A DNA stretch of 64,000 nucleotides. Source: Kappaphycus alvarezii. Lineage: Eukaryota > Rhodophyta > Florideophyceae > Gigartinales > Solieriaceae. Below are positions 25,401-38,151 of this stretch, in pieces (position 1 is the stretch's first letter; the number at the start of each line of letters is the position of its first letter). Location: positions 868,001 to 932,000 of the forward strand of contig NADL03000675.1 in NCBI GenBank assembly GCA_002205965.3, in the 5' to 3' direction. A program made the translations under genes and the position numbers. The notes beneath the pieces were generated by a model. The model saw nothing but the letters and a program-made list of their open reading frames with translations. It ran no database searches and was not told the origin of the DNA.

Positions 25401-26781
25401 CACGTTCGATACTGAAATACCTATATACTTAAACAAATCTTGAAATTCACAAATTTTTGTGGGTAGAGGCGTTGAAAACTGTGATGCATGTGTAAAATCG
25501 AGCAGCAGCTCAGTCATCTTCCTCCACTTCTTCCCTGAACATATCAAGTAACTTTGTGCTTTTACGTCTGATGTCCAAATTAATCTATTTCTCTCCCCCA
25601 ATATAGGCCATGAAGATATGTCCTAACAAAAAACCGAGATTGTTCTGAAAACATGAGCTTAAAGTTTTTCAACAAACGGTCGCGAGCAAAAAAATGGAAC
25701 AATTGTTTCTGCAGATGATAAATATCTCGTATTTACCTCAAGTGTTTTAAGGCAAAAATCGAAAACGAATAGAAGTATGAATTAGTTCCCCGAAAACTGA
25801 AATTCTTGGGAAAGAATAGATGTAGGGCTAAAATTTTTTAAATATGTTCTTGCTTCTATATGAGGCTCCTCGGGCAACTGAAAGAAAACTTGACCAGTAA
25901 ATCATCGAAAGTAGACAAAGAATAGTGAATTTGAATGCGTGAAAATGCCATGATTGAGCTGCTACTACTAGATTTAAGCTAAGGAGATCTCGAAATTTGC
26001 TGGTATAATTTGGATATTTTGTACTGTGTTTTAAGTTCTGAATTTTTTCGCTTCACCTGATTGCAAGTACGTTACCTGTAGTTCTAAAATAATATAAACA
26101 TTAAAATAATCCATGAAACTGAAAGGCCGACTATTTCAAGTTTTTAATTTCAATATTTGTTGTTTAAAGTGAAAACGGTTCTAGTTAAGTCCGAGAATAA
26201 AGTTTAAAAGTAATTTTATTCAGGCAAGAAAGGAATCGTTTTTATTCATATTGGTCACCGCTTGCTCATTACGAAATAATTCTGCCTTTACCCAATTTTT
26301 CCAAAAAACTGTTGTTAAAACTCTCGAAAATTGGAACTTTTTAGAGAGGGGAGAGGCCATCCATGTTAATATTCCAATTGATTTTTTTTAAGCAAAAATA
26401 AATATTGGCTCGTCAATTTCGTAAAATCTAAGAAAATCGCTGATGCGCAAGGTAAGATCCCCTTGTACTTGATTTAGTTTTCTATTAAAAATTATTTGAA
26501 TGCTGAAATTAGTTAAACATGTAGAAGTTTTCATAACTATGCCGAAGCAAGAGGATCTTTTCGGATCCTTATTGGCCAATAAAAAGCCCAAGTAACTCAA
26601 AAATTATCTCAGCAACGTTCAAAATACTGCTCGGACAGCAAAAATTTCTATATTTATAAAGAAATTGGGAAACGAAAATTCCTTCTTAATTGAGTAAAAT
26701 TTGAAATTTAATTTCAAATTTTACAATAATTTATTGTTTACATTCAACTCTCATATACATAGTAAACTTTTTAAGCTTGGA

Positions 26782-27234
26782 AGCTGCCATTGAAATATTT
26801 GAAATAATTTAATAAGATCGAGTTCTCTAATTTGTGTCCTACGGTAGTAGTCCTCAATACGAGGTTAAGAAAACAATTCCATAAAAATTTTAAAGCCCGA
26901 AAATTATAGTAGCGCTGACGCGAATGTATAATAATGCCACTTTGTACAGTCTGCATCTTATTTCAGTGTAGCATATTTTTCACTTATCCATTTGATCAAA
27001 TTTATCTTTACAGCTGCCATTGAAATATTTGAAATAATTTAAGAACATCGAGTTCTCTAATTTGTGTCCTAGTAGTCCTCAATACGAAGGTAAGAAGAAA
27101 GTTCCATAAAAATTGTAAAGCCCGATAACTATAGTAACGCTCACGCGAATGTATAATATACTACTTTGTACAGTCTGTATCTTATTTCAGTGTAGCATAT
27201 TTTTCACTTATCCATTTGATCAAATTTATCTTTA
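26782..27234. repeat. 230-bp tandem duplication
   Basis: The block starting AGCTGCCATTGAAATATTTG at 26782 repeats at 27012. The two copies share the order of all internal words and the end ATCAAATTTATCTTTA, and differ by scattered substitutions and small indels. Confidence 0.85.
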
Positions 27235-30200
27235 ACATGAAAATTTTGAACATTCCTATTATCCGTAATATTTGAGATTAGCATTTAAAATTTAAAAAGT
27301 TTCCCTTGCACTCTGCGGTCGTCAGGATTCATAAGAAGGTTTATTACGGGAGCTGTGTTGAGAATATCGGCTTTCTAATTAACGATTGGTCAGGGAGTCC
27401 CCGTGATATATTCCAAAGCTGAATGGAAACATTCGCGTCAAAATAGATATCCTCACGTCCGAAAAGTGGAACTCAGATTATAAAACTTCTGACCCTTTTA
27501 AATGAATTTTAAATTTTGAATTATCTCGATCTATTACAGCAACGCCTTCCAAGTGTTTTAATAGAATTTGAACTTGACAAGTGCAACCCGTGGGCGGTGT
27601 GGGTTCTCCATGTTCTCTCACGTTCCTAAATAAAATATTACCAATATTCTCTCCCTGTTCTAAATATATTGAACAGTACTTTACACCACTGGAGTTTTAA
27701 GTACTATATTCGTAAAGTCGAATTTTTCAACAATTTCCCATTATCCACCATACTTTGGGGTCCCAAATTCACCAACATAAAAATGAAGCATGTATATTGA
27801 CATAGGTAAATGATAAATCTTAGTTTTCAGAGATGTAGTCCATCAACAAAATACCTCCAACACAGTGACCTTTCAGTAAAATTAAATATCTTTTCAGTTG
27901 AGACTTGAATGTATAGAATAAAGGCACATAAAGGGGCTTTCTAGCACTCAATGCATCTACATACAAATTTACAGCACTCATTATTTTATCAAAAAACTAT
28001 ATCAGAACTTTCAACTAGAGTTAAAGGCGGTAATATCAAAAATCGAAGAAATTCCATTCCTATTTTCCATTACGCAGATTTCTGTACTAACTACTTCATA
28101 CAGTCTAAATAAACTGTGTTCTACTCCATTAAAAAACTACGGAGTGATTAAATTCCATTGTGCACCTTTGTTGCTTGCAACTGAAGGTATTGTTACGCGC
28201 TTTAGGTTCCAGTTTTTAGCCTACTGACGTTGCCAATGCAACCTTTCTACTGCGTTCAGTCTCCCTTTGAATTCCGACACCTTGAAGATACCTCTAGCTA
28301 GGCACCGTTTAATACTTATTTTAGGCATTGAACAAAATCAAAGACATTAATGCGTGACATTTTGGATCTCACGTTAGCTCTGGGAGTTTCCACAATTTTT
28401 CTCGTTCGGCTTCTACAAGTTTTTTCAAGTTCCGGAACTTCATTCAAACTCCGAGTGAGACACAAAGAATAATTCAACCACCTGTTAAATTGCGTATTAT
28501 TTTTGTCCTGATTTGGCACGAAGGAAGAAGTACACGAATGATGTGTTCAAAATGGTCTACTGTGGCATGTCTCGATTCGTCGTCGCCGGATATTATTCCG
28601 CATCTCACATATTCATATCTATAACACATATTTTTTCCCGTTTATCAACACAGGAAGACTTTAACAGGCAGATGTATAAGATGTGTATAATTTTGAGTGA
28701 AATAATAAAGTTTAAATATTTAGGCATTTCAAACAGTATGAAAGAGCTTAATCTGATTTACTTTCAAAGCTTTATCCCGGAAATAATTCAAACTGAACTT
28801 TTTGTTCTACAATTTTCCATAATAGCCTCCCAAATATTGCGAAAATACGCGTATTTTCCTTTCGTCCATCTGGAAACGGAAGTCGTTGCCTGTTTCAGCA
28901 CCTATGCAAGCTGCGATGATTATGTTTAGTCTAGTTGCAGAGGTCGCCCTTTCTGCTCCATTTGTAGGGGGAAAAGTCTCCTGTGCGCCATTTTTATACT
29001 TTTCGCATCATTATGTTGCCCAATTAGAGGTGGTACCTACGTCCCATTAAAAGAACGGAGCACTGAAATCGTCGTAACACAAGTTTAAACTACCCTACGA
29101 GGACAGATGTACTCTCCAATCTGTCAAAGTCATGGACAAAACTACTGTCAACTAACCTTTGAGAAAGTTAATGAACTCTTGCGGTCTACTATCATTGACT
29201 TACTACTGTAGCAATAAATACCATTCTCTCGAATACACTATATGGTCAATCTCCGTAGCAGCGCCGGACATCAAGCCGCTAATATGGCCCACTTTCAATT
29301 TACTCCCTATATCGGGCGTACTTTTTCTGATTTTAACGTTGGTTGAGGAAGCTGATGTATCCTAACCAATAACTTACTCTTGGGGGTAGGTTCTGAATTG
29401 AATCCCTCGGGTAGACAATTTATCAGGTAAATTTTGGCCCTTTTGGAAACCGAACCCCACCCTTGCCGGCACCGCGCTATTTTTTCTCCCACTAATATCT
29501 GTTCTTTGGTTCTCCCGATTTTTCTCATTCTCTTTGCTCAGTTTGGGTGCTTCTTCTGTACCTTTATCTCATGTTTGTTTTTCTTTATTGCTTGACTCCC
29601 GACCAACTCTTGGGGTGCTTTCCGTGTTCTCACTACCTGGTCCGTCTTGATATACATAGAATTTCCCACGCCTATGCTGATTTACTTTGAGAAAAGACGT
29701 GTCTCATTGCAGGTCAGTATTGGCAAGCACTCAGAACCCATGAGAGTTTTCGTTCTGTTGCTATTCTTTGTTTTAGATGACTGGGACTTGTATCTATTTC
29801 TCACCAGGAAAGGACCACGGTGTGAAACTGTGGAATTCCTGTCTGTCCGCAGTGGTTCAGAAGGCGTAGAAGAATCCTTTACAGTTTAAGCAATTGCATT
29901 TGATGCATGCAGTTTCTTTTAACCGTCTTTATGTTGGGTAAGGCGATGAAAACGTAAGGCTGTTTCTGCAATGTGTACTGCTCTACCAATCGGCTCTATG
30001 CTTGTATGTAGTTGGTTGTAACAGATCGTTCTTGTAGATTCGCTAGATGGTGAATGTCAAAATTTGTATTTTTCGTAACAGCAATGGATTAACTTTAACC
30101 GCAATGAACTGCAACACAAGTGGCATCGAGGAGTTTGGTCTTCCAGCGCTCGCTGTCGGAATTGTTTTTGTACCATGGGTAACATGTCACGTGGAAGTGC

Positions 30201-30390
30201 TGGTGAAGGAGTGGGGAATGTTGGAATCGCTCCAGCTGATTTTGCTTCTATGGAAACATGCCGTTTACTTTTTTAATTCTTGCCGGGTAAGGAATTACAA
30301 GTTTTTTTTTTATTTCACCTTTGCTCTGTGACCACAGCTGGTGTTTCAATATACAAATTGCAATTAACCGTGTTGCAGTTAAGAGATGAA

Positions 30391-30785
30391 TTACTGTACT
30401 GTCCAGTACAGTATTCAAAGCTCGAGAGACCGATAAGCAATTTACTGCACTGTACCGTACCAGTGTACAGTACATACTGTAGTGTTCAGTTGCCCCCCCA
30501 AAGTACAGTACAGTACAGTACAGTACAGTACAGTTCGGTAGGGCACAGTACAGTACAGTGCTGTACTGTCAAAATAATCGCAAAAAGGCATCGTCCACCG
30601 CACCGGATGGTGCTTCATCACGTGGTGCCGTCCCTTGACATTTTTAACAATTTAATAATATTGACGTCGGGTAGGTTTTTTCAAAAAAATTCCATATTTT
30701 GCAATGAAATGACCAGGTCGAAATGTTGGATATAACGCATGTACTGTACTGTACAGTTCGGTACTGAAAGTACAGTAGTGCAGTT
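30391..30785. repeat. TACTG/CAGTA pentamer cluster 4
   Basis: Degenerate units at 30391-30480, an almost perfect (CAGTA)n run at about 30502-30533, more units to 30570, and a second patch at 30737-30785. It marks the right edge of the AT-rich island. Confidence 0.8.
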
Positions 30786-31489
30786 TCCTGAAAGCTTTGG
30801 GAGAGCAAAGTACAGTAATAATGGGTTCAGGATAAAACCTGAAATTAACTGGAATCTATCTCCCTCGAAGATTACCCAAAATTATTTCCGTTTTACTTGT
30901 TCTCATGATAATGGCCCTGTACGGCATGTAGAGCAAAATTAATCGTTGGTTAATGCATTTAAGGGACTCATGGTTGCTCCTTTTCTTAAAAATTCTATAA
31001 AAAAGTATTGATTTTTTATTGTTGAGAATTACACTTGTAATATGTTACGTAACTTGGAATATTGTCATATACTCTGTTTTTTTTATTTTAAAAAAGTAAT
31101 TCCTTGAAAATGTGCATTTGACCGGCAAGCTGGTTCATGGGGACAAAACCAGGAAGGTTTATGTTAAGGGATGGCAATCGACTTTATTGTTTTGCCAGAC
31201 ACTGTAATTGATGTGATTGGTAGAATAACACACCTGGCAATTTTCCATTTGGGCGGGTTCGGTCGACATGTAAACAAGTTGCCGCCGTCGTCCTTTAGAC
31301 TAAAATACGGGAAACGTTTACGAGTCACCCGCCAAATCTATCCGCACAAACACCCATTTTTGCCCAAACAGTAATTTTTTTTTTATTGTTTTCGGCACGG
31401 TTCACTGTTCCCTCGTCGAGGGCCAAAGCGGGACCGCACTGCATACTATTGTGCACATAGACAGTCATTGACTTCGACTGCAACCGCAT

Positions 31490-32045
31490 CCGACCAACCC
31501 TTCACGCGTCAGGCCATCGCCCCTTTCTCCTCCACTTGTTTGTCCATTTCGTGTTTCCCACCCTTCCCGCCCCCCTTCCCCTCTTTCCCTCTCATCTTCA
31601 CTCGTCACTCTCGCACGCACCGCCAGTATCGCTTCGTGTTTTGAGTTCGCTCGCACACATTGAGCGTCCCACCTCAAAATCCACTCATATCCACCCTCCA
31701 CCCGTTGAAACTGGTTTCCCTTCTCATCCCTTTGCCCCGCTACGGTGCGCTTCGTGTTTGGTCCGGATCCCTCCTCCCCTTTGCACAACACTGCTCGCAG
31801 CAAAGCTTCATTTTTGTACCCTTTCCTTCTTCACCCACCGACAACACCTTCCCTTCCCGTCTTTTGGTACCGGATAATCCACCGCAATCGTTTGCTTCAG
31901 TGCTTTCTGTTCCTACGTGGTAACCCCTAAACTCGCGCAATTGCGCAACCTTGCTTGATCACATCTTTGCTATCACGTCCACTGTTTTTCTTGTGTTCAC
32001 TTGACCTTTGTCCGCAAATCACCTCGTCTCCATTGTATCACCACC
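31490..32045 (+). promoter_or_regulatory. Pyrimidine-rich leader/promoter of the importin gene
   Basis: Strongly C+T-rich on the coding strand, with clusters such as CCCTTCCCCTCTTTCCCTCT, ending in the Kozak context CCACCATGG at 32046. No TATA box is obvious. Frames on both strands here are composition artefacts. Confidence 0.45.
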
Positions 32046-35000
32046 ATGGCCCACCAGAATGGGTCCACCCCACCTCCTCTGTCCCCCGCTGCTCAGCAAA
32101 TGCACGACATTCTCGCTCGCTTACAGAGTCCAGACAACACTCTCCGTAATGCTGCCGAGAACGAATATAACCAAGCCGTCAAACAGAAGGGTCTCTGCTT
32201 AGATGCCCTCTCCACCCTTGCTGCTTGTGTTGGCGTCGATGAAGTTGTTCGCGCAACAGCTGCCGTCCTTCTTCGTCGAGGTGCCAAGATTTATGGGATG
32301 GAGCTGATGAGGTGACGCACAACAACGTGAAAACCCGACTTGTGCTTGGTATCAGAGCTGATGGTCGTAAGGATTTGCGGAAGAAGTTGTGTGATACCAT
32401 CGCAGTAATCGGCGCTCCTCTCATTGACACCGAACCGTCGAGGTGGCCAGAACTGTTGCCTACGCTCTTTGAATTGGGTCGCAGTTCCGTTTCCTACGAG
32501 CGTGAAAGTTCTTTATACATCTTTTCTCAGCTTGCTGACTTCTTGGATCAAAAGGTATTTGCACCACATCTGAGCACCTTGAAGGCCGCTTTCCACGCTG
32601 GTCTGTCAGATGCTGATTCTGGGGTACAGATGGCTGCCCTTCGGGCAACCTGCCGCTTACTCAATCTCTTGGAAAGTTATCTCTGTAACGAATTTGTGGA
32701 CTTGATTCCCTTAATGTTGCACCCTGTGCAACAAGCGGTTACGGCCGGAAATGAGGATGATGCACGACAGGCTATTGAGTTGCTTATTGATGTTGTGGAA
32801 AGTGAGCCAAAGTTTTGGCGCAAGGACCTTCCCGCGGTTTGCACACTTATGCTAAATGTAGCATCAAACACAGAATTGAGCGACGACACAAACACACGTC
32901 AGATGGCCTTGGAATTTTTGGTCTCAGTAGCAGAAAAACTCCCAAGTCAGTGCCGGAAAATGGGCACGTTTGTACGAAGTGTCTTCCCTGTGGGGTTGCA
33001 AATGATGCTGGATCGTGAGGATGATAGTGAGTGGTATGAGCAAGAGGATGAAGAGGACACTTCTGAATATACGTTATTCGACTGCGGTCAAGAGAGCTTG
33101 GACCGCATCGCGATCGCCCTGGGTGGCAAGGCTGTCTTGCCGGTGGCAGAGGCAATCATTCCATCCTTTCTAGGTAATGAGAATTCATGGGTGCATCGCC
33201 ATGCCGCACTCTTGGCCATTTCTCAAATCGGCGAAGGCTGTCAAAAGCAGATTGAGGCTAAGTTGGGGGATGTTATCGAGCTTGCGTTGAACCGCTTTGG
33301 AGATCCGCACCCAAGGGTACGGTGGGCCGCCATTAACTGCATCGGACAAATGTGTACTGACTTCGGCCCCAGAATCCAAAAGGAGTTTCATTCACGCATC
33401 GTTTCACACTTGATAGCTGTGATGGATGATGCCGGGAATCCTCGTGTGCAGAGTCATGCCGCTGCTGCCGTAATTAATTTTTGTGATGAGGCCACCCAGG
33501 TGTTATTGGGCCATATCTTGACGCCTTACTTGGGAAGTTACAAGGCTTGCTACACTCTCCGCACCGTATAACACAAGAGCAAGCGGTTACTGCGATTGCA
33601 GCTGTCGCAGACTCTGCAGAGACCCAGTTCGTGAAATATTACGACTGGTTCATGCCCCGGCTAAAGCAAGTTTTGCGCGCCGCAGCAGGTCGCAAAGAAT
33701 TGAGAAGGTTACGTGGTAAGGTAATGGAATGTATATCCCTTGTAGGCTTGAGCGTTGGCCCTCAGAAGTTCGGGCCGGATGCTGCGGAGGTTATGAACAT
33801 GCTGGTCCAAACTGCTGCAGCTCAGAGTGAGGATCCAGACGATCCTCAGGGTTTCTACTTGATGCAAGCGTATGCGAGAATTTGCCGGTGCTTGAAGGAA
33901 GGATTTATCCAGTACTTGCCTCATGTCATGCCGGGCCTGCTAGAGGCTGCGCGTCAAAAACCAGATGTTCAAGTAAGAGAGTTGAAAGAGGATGAGGAGC
34001 CGGAGGACTCTGTGGACGGATACGAGACAGTGACCATTGGTGACAAAAAACTGAGCATTCGCACCTCAATGCTTGAGGACAAGGCCGTCGCATGTACCAT
34101 GCTTGCCTGCTTCATTGCGGAACTCCGAGGTGGCTTTTATGATTACGTCCAACCCGTCACTCAATTGATGGTCCCTCTTCTCAAGTTTTTCTACCATGAT
34201 GAATGTCGCACAGCTGCAGCTAACTGCCTCCCGGACTTAGTAAGAGGTGTCATGGAATCAAACAAAGATCCTACTGGTTCTCAAGTACTCAGCCTCGTGC
34301 AGTACATGATGCCGCAGCTCTTGGATGCGATCAAAGGGGAGCCGGACGTTGAGGTACTGGTACACATGGTCGATGCCCTTGCCCAGGTGGCTGGCATGAT
34401 TGGGCCTCCAGCCATCCCGCAGGAATTAATGACATCTGCTGCGACAGCGATATCCATGATTCTGCTTGAGAGTGAGGCAAGGAATATTGAACGTGACCAG
34501 CAAGCGGAGCAAGAGGATTGGGATGAGGAAGCCCAAGAAGAAGCTGAAGTTGAGGAGGTCAAAGAAGAGGAACTCCTCTCCCGGATTGCCACCGCAACAG
34601 GTGCACTCTTGAGGATGCATTCAAGTGCGGGTTTCGTTCACGCGTTTAAGACCCCGAGTAAGCTCAGCGAAGGATCTGAGGCAGTCTCTACAATGCAGAT
34701 ATTCTGGCTACGTATGCAAGCCAGTAGGCCGGCGTATGAAAGACAGGCTGCACTGTGTGTTTTTGACGACTTGATCCTATATGGTGGGCAGGAGGGTATT
34801 AACGTAATTTCCGTCGCGTTTCCGGCAATGAAAGCATATTCTATTGATACCGATCCGGAGGTTCGACAGGCTGCATTATTCGGAGTGGGTGTTGTGCCCA
34901 AGTTGGTGGAGATACCTTTGCTGCCAATGGCGGAGTCAGTGTCCTTAGCGACTTGGAGAGAGTGATTCGAGATCCAAACGCACGATCTGAACAAGCAGAA

Positions 35001-35402
35001 TCCGCAACAGACAACGCAATATCAGCATTGCTGAAGATTATGGAATTCCAGCCGAACTTGATGGGCGACGAAGGTCTTTCCTACGGAAACCTTATTCTGG
35101 ATTATCTGCCGGCCAAGGCAGATAAGTCTGAGGCCATTGTAATCCACGCGGCTTTGGTGCGATTTGTTCAAAACGCCGACCCTAGGATAATGGGCGAAAA
35201 TTTGTCTAATCTGCCGAAGATTTTATCCGTCTTCATATCAGTTATAGGGACGCAGTTGATTGACGAACAGTACGCGAGAATGGCTGCGGAGGTCATTCGG
35301 GGTATGCAAACCAAGTATCCACCAGAGCTTTTGCGTGGAGCCATGGCGCTTTTATCAGAAGAGCAGAGGCAAAAACTCCAAGCAGTTGTGATGGCCGGGT
35401 AG
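32046..35402 (+). CDS. Importin-5/Kap121-type karyopherin beta, frame broken three times
   Basis: Ran-dependent nuclear import receptor built of HEAT repeats. The coding span corresponds to about 1119 residues, close to human IPO5 (about 1100). Diagnostic blocks include NSWVHRHAALLAISQIGEGC (residues about 380-400), the acidic insert before it (SEWYEQEDEEDTSEY), KELRRLRGKVMECISLVGL, and the C-terminal LLSEEQRQKLQAVV. Conserved sequence continues in frames 0, 2, 1 and 0 in turn. The joins fall near 32295, 33535 and 34925, each equal to one missing base beside a short run (AG, GGG, AA). Nothing else suggests decay, so I read this as a functional gene with sequence errors. The start has a perfect Kozak context. 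Confidence 0.9.
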
Positions 35403-35530
35403 AAACTCTGGCTCGACGGATAGAACACCGGATACTTTTCGGGGAAGGTGACGGTACTAAGCTAGGACCTTTTGGCTAGGAGTAAAATATTACAATAGAA
35501 CCGAAGGTTATGAATGTGCATAGTCGTGAA

Positions 35531-36333
35531 TCAAGAATGACCTGGTGATGCGTTCTGTTTGTGATTCTCTGCGTGAATTGTCTGCAATACCCAAGCCCAT
35601 GGTTTTGATGGTGCGGACACTAGTTCGTAATGATCACAATCAAACAATCTGTATTCCCATTTTCCGCTACCGTCTGAGACCAATTTCATTCGCTCAAAAA
35701 GCCGGTGAACTACAGAGTGTGGGACATCAACGTCACGCAAACCCGCCACAAGCGTGACATTCAAATGCTGTAGTCTGTCGATCATGTCCATTGGGCAAGC
35801 GCATTTGTACTTTTCGGGATATCGTTGGGATTGCCACCCATGTACCTCTGGACCGCGTCGCCGTCATCGCTTAGTCTGAGACTCACTGCCTCGCGTAAAT
35901 CTGCAACAGGTGCCAGTGCAAATGTGCGGGTTGGAACCATTCCGCCAGATGCCTGCTCTTGCGCAGCGAGCCAGAGTGCAAGGGTGCCTCCCGCGGAATG
36001 ACCCAAAACGACAACGCAGTCTGTTTTTATATCGGGGCGTTGGGTAACAAGACGATAGGCGGCGAGGACATCTTGGTTTGTGCCGGGATAGCCCCAGCCG
36101 GGAGCATCTGAGCGTCGGTATTCTACCTCGGCAACCATGTAGTTGAGAGACAGGAGATCTGGGGCCAGAGTCTCAATGGCTGCTGTGGGCGGATCAATGC
36201 CATACTTGGACTTCCAGAAGCCACCGTGAAGGATGACAACGAGGGGGTGTGGGGGCGGCGTGCTCGGCGTATACAGAAAGATGAACTGTGAAGTGTCGGG
36301 GCCGTATGGAATTCGTAGAGGGACGGCACTCAT
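35531..36333 (-). CDS. Alpha/beta hydrolase, kynurenine-formamidase/esterase type, one frame break
   Basis: The ATG at 36333 (MSAVPLRIPYGPDTSQF) gives about 267 residues. It carries the oxyanion-hole motif HGGFWKSKYG, the nucleophile elbow GHSAGG, the acid in GLRDVDVPHSVV and the catalytic His in DHYELV, so the triad is complete. HGGxW near the N-terminus is the signature of arylformamidase-like and BD-FAE-type esterases. The second part lies in the -1 frame; the join near 35805-35815 is a run of four A that would need five. In-frame sequence upstream of 36333 is untypical and probably leader. It is convergent with importin (gap 128 bp) and divergent from the SET gene. Confidence 0.8.
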
Positions 36334-36546
36334 TTCGGGAGAAGGATGGTGACACGTACTGGAGTGGAGATTGTGTTGTGTAGAAAATGACTTTAAGGTA
36401 ATTTCATTTTTGACATATTTGTGCAGGCGGATTTCGGACCATGAATCGAATTCAATCTCCGCACCATTCAATGCGCACTTGGTGTCGTTTTCCCATCTGC
36501 AACTGTAGCAGAGTGCGTTGCGAGTCTCTCAATTCCAGTCTGCAAC
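36334..36546. promoter_or_regulatory. Short divergent promoter between hydrolase and SET gene
   Basis: The two ATGs are 213 bp apart and point outward, so this segment must contain both promoters or a shared one. No TATA box or known operator is visible. Confidence 0.4.
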
Positions 36547-38151
36547 ATGTCGCAACTTTCAGTACCGCAGCTTCAGCGGTTTGCGTTTGTCCCATGCGGA
36601 CTTGGCGTCTCGGCCAACCGGCCCTGGTTGTCCAGTAATAACTCGGACTATTGCAGGGCACGCTCACAATCACGCCTCTGTCGGATCCATTCTACACCGA
36701 CAAGGTCGCGGGCCAAAGGCCCAATTTTGCAGCCCGAATGCTCATCAGCGACGCCATCATCGAAGCCGGGGTCCCTTTTCACGTGGCTCAGCGAGAATGG
36801 GGCCAAAGTAGCGAAACAAGTCAACGCCAGCCCTCGAGATGCTCGACGCAAGCTTGGTGTTTGCCTGAACGGCGCATTGTCAAAGGGGACACAAGTTGCG
36901 GTTCTGCCCGAATGTGTATACCTGACATCGCGTTGTGCAAAGGCTGCATTGCAAGGCGAGGTACCGGGGATTGCAGAGATGGGTGGGGCGGGGGAGGTAT
37001 CAGATGCGAGTTGGCTTGCATTGCAAGTAGTGTACGAGCGGTGCAAGGGGGAGGAGAGTAGATACGCGATGTTGATAGATTCGCTGCCGGGGATGGGGTG
37101 TTTGGACTCGTTGGGATTGTGGAGGGAGGTGGAGTTGGAATGGTTGACGGGGTGTGGTGTGAAGGGACGTGCGGAGGAGGTGCGGGAGGGGGTTGCGGAG
37201 GAGTGGGGGGTTTTGTTGGACGGGGGTTGGTTGGCAAGTTGATGGGCGGGGTGGGGGAGGAAGGGTTGGAGATGTATCGGTGGGGGGTGGGGGTGGTGGA
37301 TGAACGGGGGGTTAATGTGGGTGGGGAGATTGTGGTGGGGCCTGTGGTGGGACAGTGTGTGGTTGGGGGGTGGAGAAGAGGAATGCAAGGGTGGAGGTGG
37401 TGACGACGGGGTTGTTGAGGAATAAGAGGATGGTGAGGGTTGTGCTTGAGAGGGATGTTGAGGAGGGGGGGGAGATTTGTTTGGGGGTTGCGGGGGTGGG
37501 GAATGCGGATTTGTTGTTGGAGAGGGGGTTTGTGGTGGAGGAGGAGGGGGCGGATATGGTGGAGATGTCTTTTGCGTTGACTAGGATGGATAGGTTTTAT
37601 GAGGATAAGATAGATGTGGTTGAGCAGTTTGCGGAGGGTGGGGAGAGGGAGGGGGATGTGATGAGGTTTGAGTTGCGTGATGAAGGCGAGGGGGTGTGGA
37701 CGGCGCCGGAGGGGATGGAGGCGTTTGTGCGGCTGGTTTGTTTAGGAGGGACGGATGCGTTTCTATTGGAGGCGGTGTTTCGGAATGAGGTGTGGGGTCA
37801 TATGCAACTGGCGGTGAGTGCGGAGAATGAAAAAGCGATGTGCGACTTGGTGGTTGGGGCATGTGAGGACGCGTTGGAGGGATATGATGAGGTTGCGGCG
37901 GGGGAGGCCGAGGATGAGGCCGGGAGGGCAAGGGCGGCTATGGCGGAACGGATTGTTGGGGCTGAGAAGAGGATTTTGCAGAGGGTGGCAAAGGCGTATA
38001 GAGACCGGCCAACTCGTTGGATGCGTTGGAGTACTATGCGGAGAGGAGATTGAATGCGCTTGACTTGCTGAGACCTGTGGATGAGTGCGAGATTGTCGAC
38101 TCGGACAGTGGAGTGCGCGTGGGCCGCGCGTTTGATGAGAATTACTATTAG
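36547..38151 (+). CDS. SET-domain lysine methyltransferase-like protein (Rubisco LSMT/SETD family), frame broken three times
   Basis: About 535 residues. The N-terminus is rich in Ser/Arg/Pro without acidic residues for some 80 residues and could be a plastid transit peptide. Then SLFTWLSENGAKVAKQV and NGALSKGTQVAVLPE match the start of LSMT-type SET domains ('F..WL..NG'). GEICLGVAGVGNADLLLERG corresponds to the 'GEE..ISYG..SN.eLL..YGF' element. A helical LSMT-type C-terminal domain ends EYYAERRLNALDLLRPV. Reading moves through frames 1, 0, 2 and 1, each step equivalent to one lost base (near 37235, 37360 and 38015). The region where LSMT has D-x-x-N-H reads PVVGQCVVG, so the usual Asn-His is not evident. 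G+C and G-runs are unusually high on the coding strand. Confidence 0.65.

Larger units (their letters stand above)
8600..31100. other. AT-rich island without supported host genes
   Basis: About 22 kb of strongly AT-rich sequence in which nearly all open frames are below 100 codons and often begin without ATG. Two islands of more balanced composition inside it (12.2-13.0 kb and 22.6-25.4 kb) are decayed mobile-element coding regions. The stretches 8.6-12.1, 13.1-22.6 and 25.6-30.3 kb hold nothing else I can support beyond small tandem repeats. The longest frame (28513-28929, starting TTG) resembles no family. The edges coincide with the last TACTG repeats on each side. Confidence 0.75.

Noticed and set aside
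28513-28929. 138-codon frame in the AT island
   Set aside because: Begins with TTG and is of AT-driven composition (Ile/Phe/Lys/Tyr) with no recognisable motif.
8600-31100. AT island as inserted organelle DNA
   Set aside because: No organellar genes, rRNA or tRNA were recognised, and open frames are too short for coding organelle DNA.
32046-35402. Importin frame breaks as tiny introns or programmed frameshifts
   Set aside because: No room for introns at the joins, no shared slippery heptamer, and the sites differ; lost bases explain them better.
36651-37061. 136-codon plus frame overlapping the SET gene
   Set aside because: Its sequence does not continue any SET motif, whereas the 36547 frame carries the conserved start of the domain.
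36648-37388. Long minus-strand frames (up to 246 codons, His/Pro-rich)
   Set aside because: They are the antisense of the G-rich SET-domain gene; composition explains their length and they have no domain.
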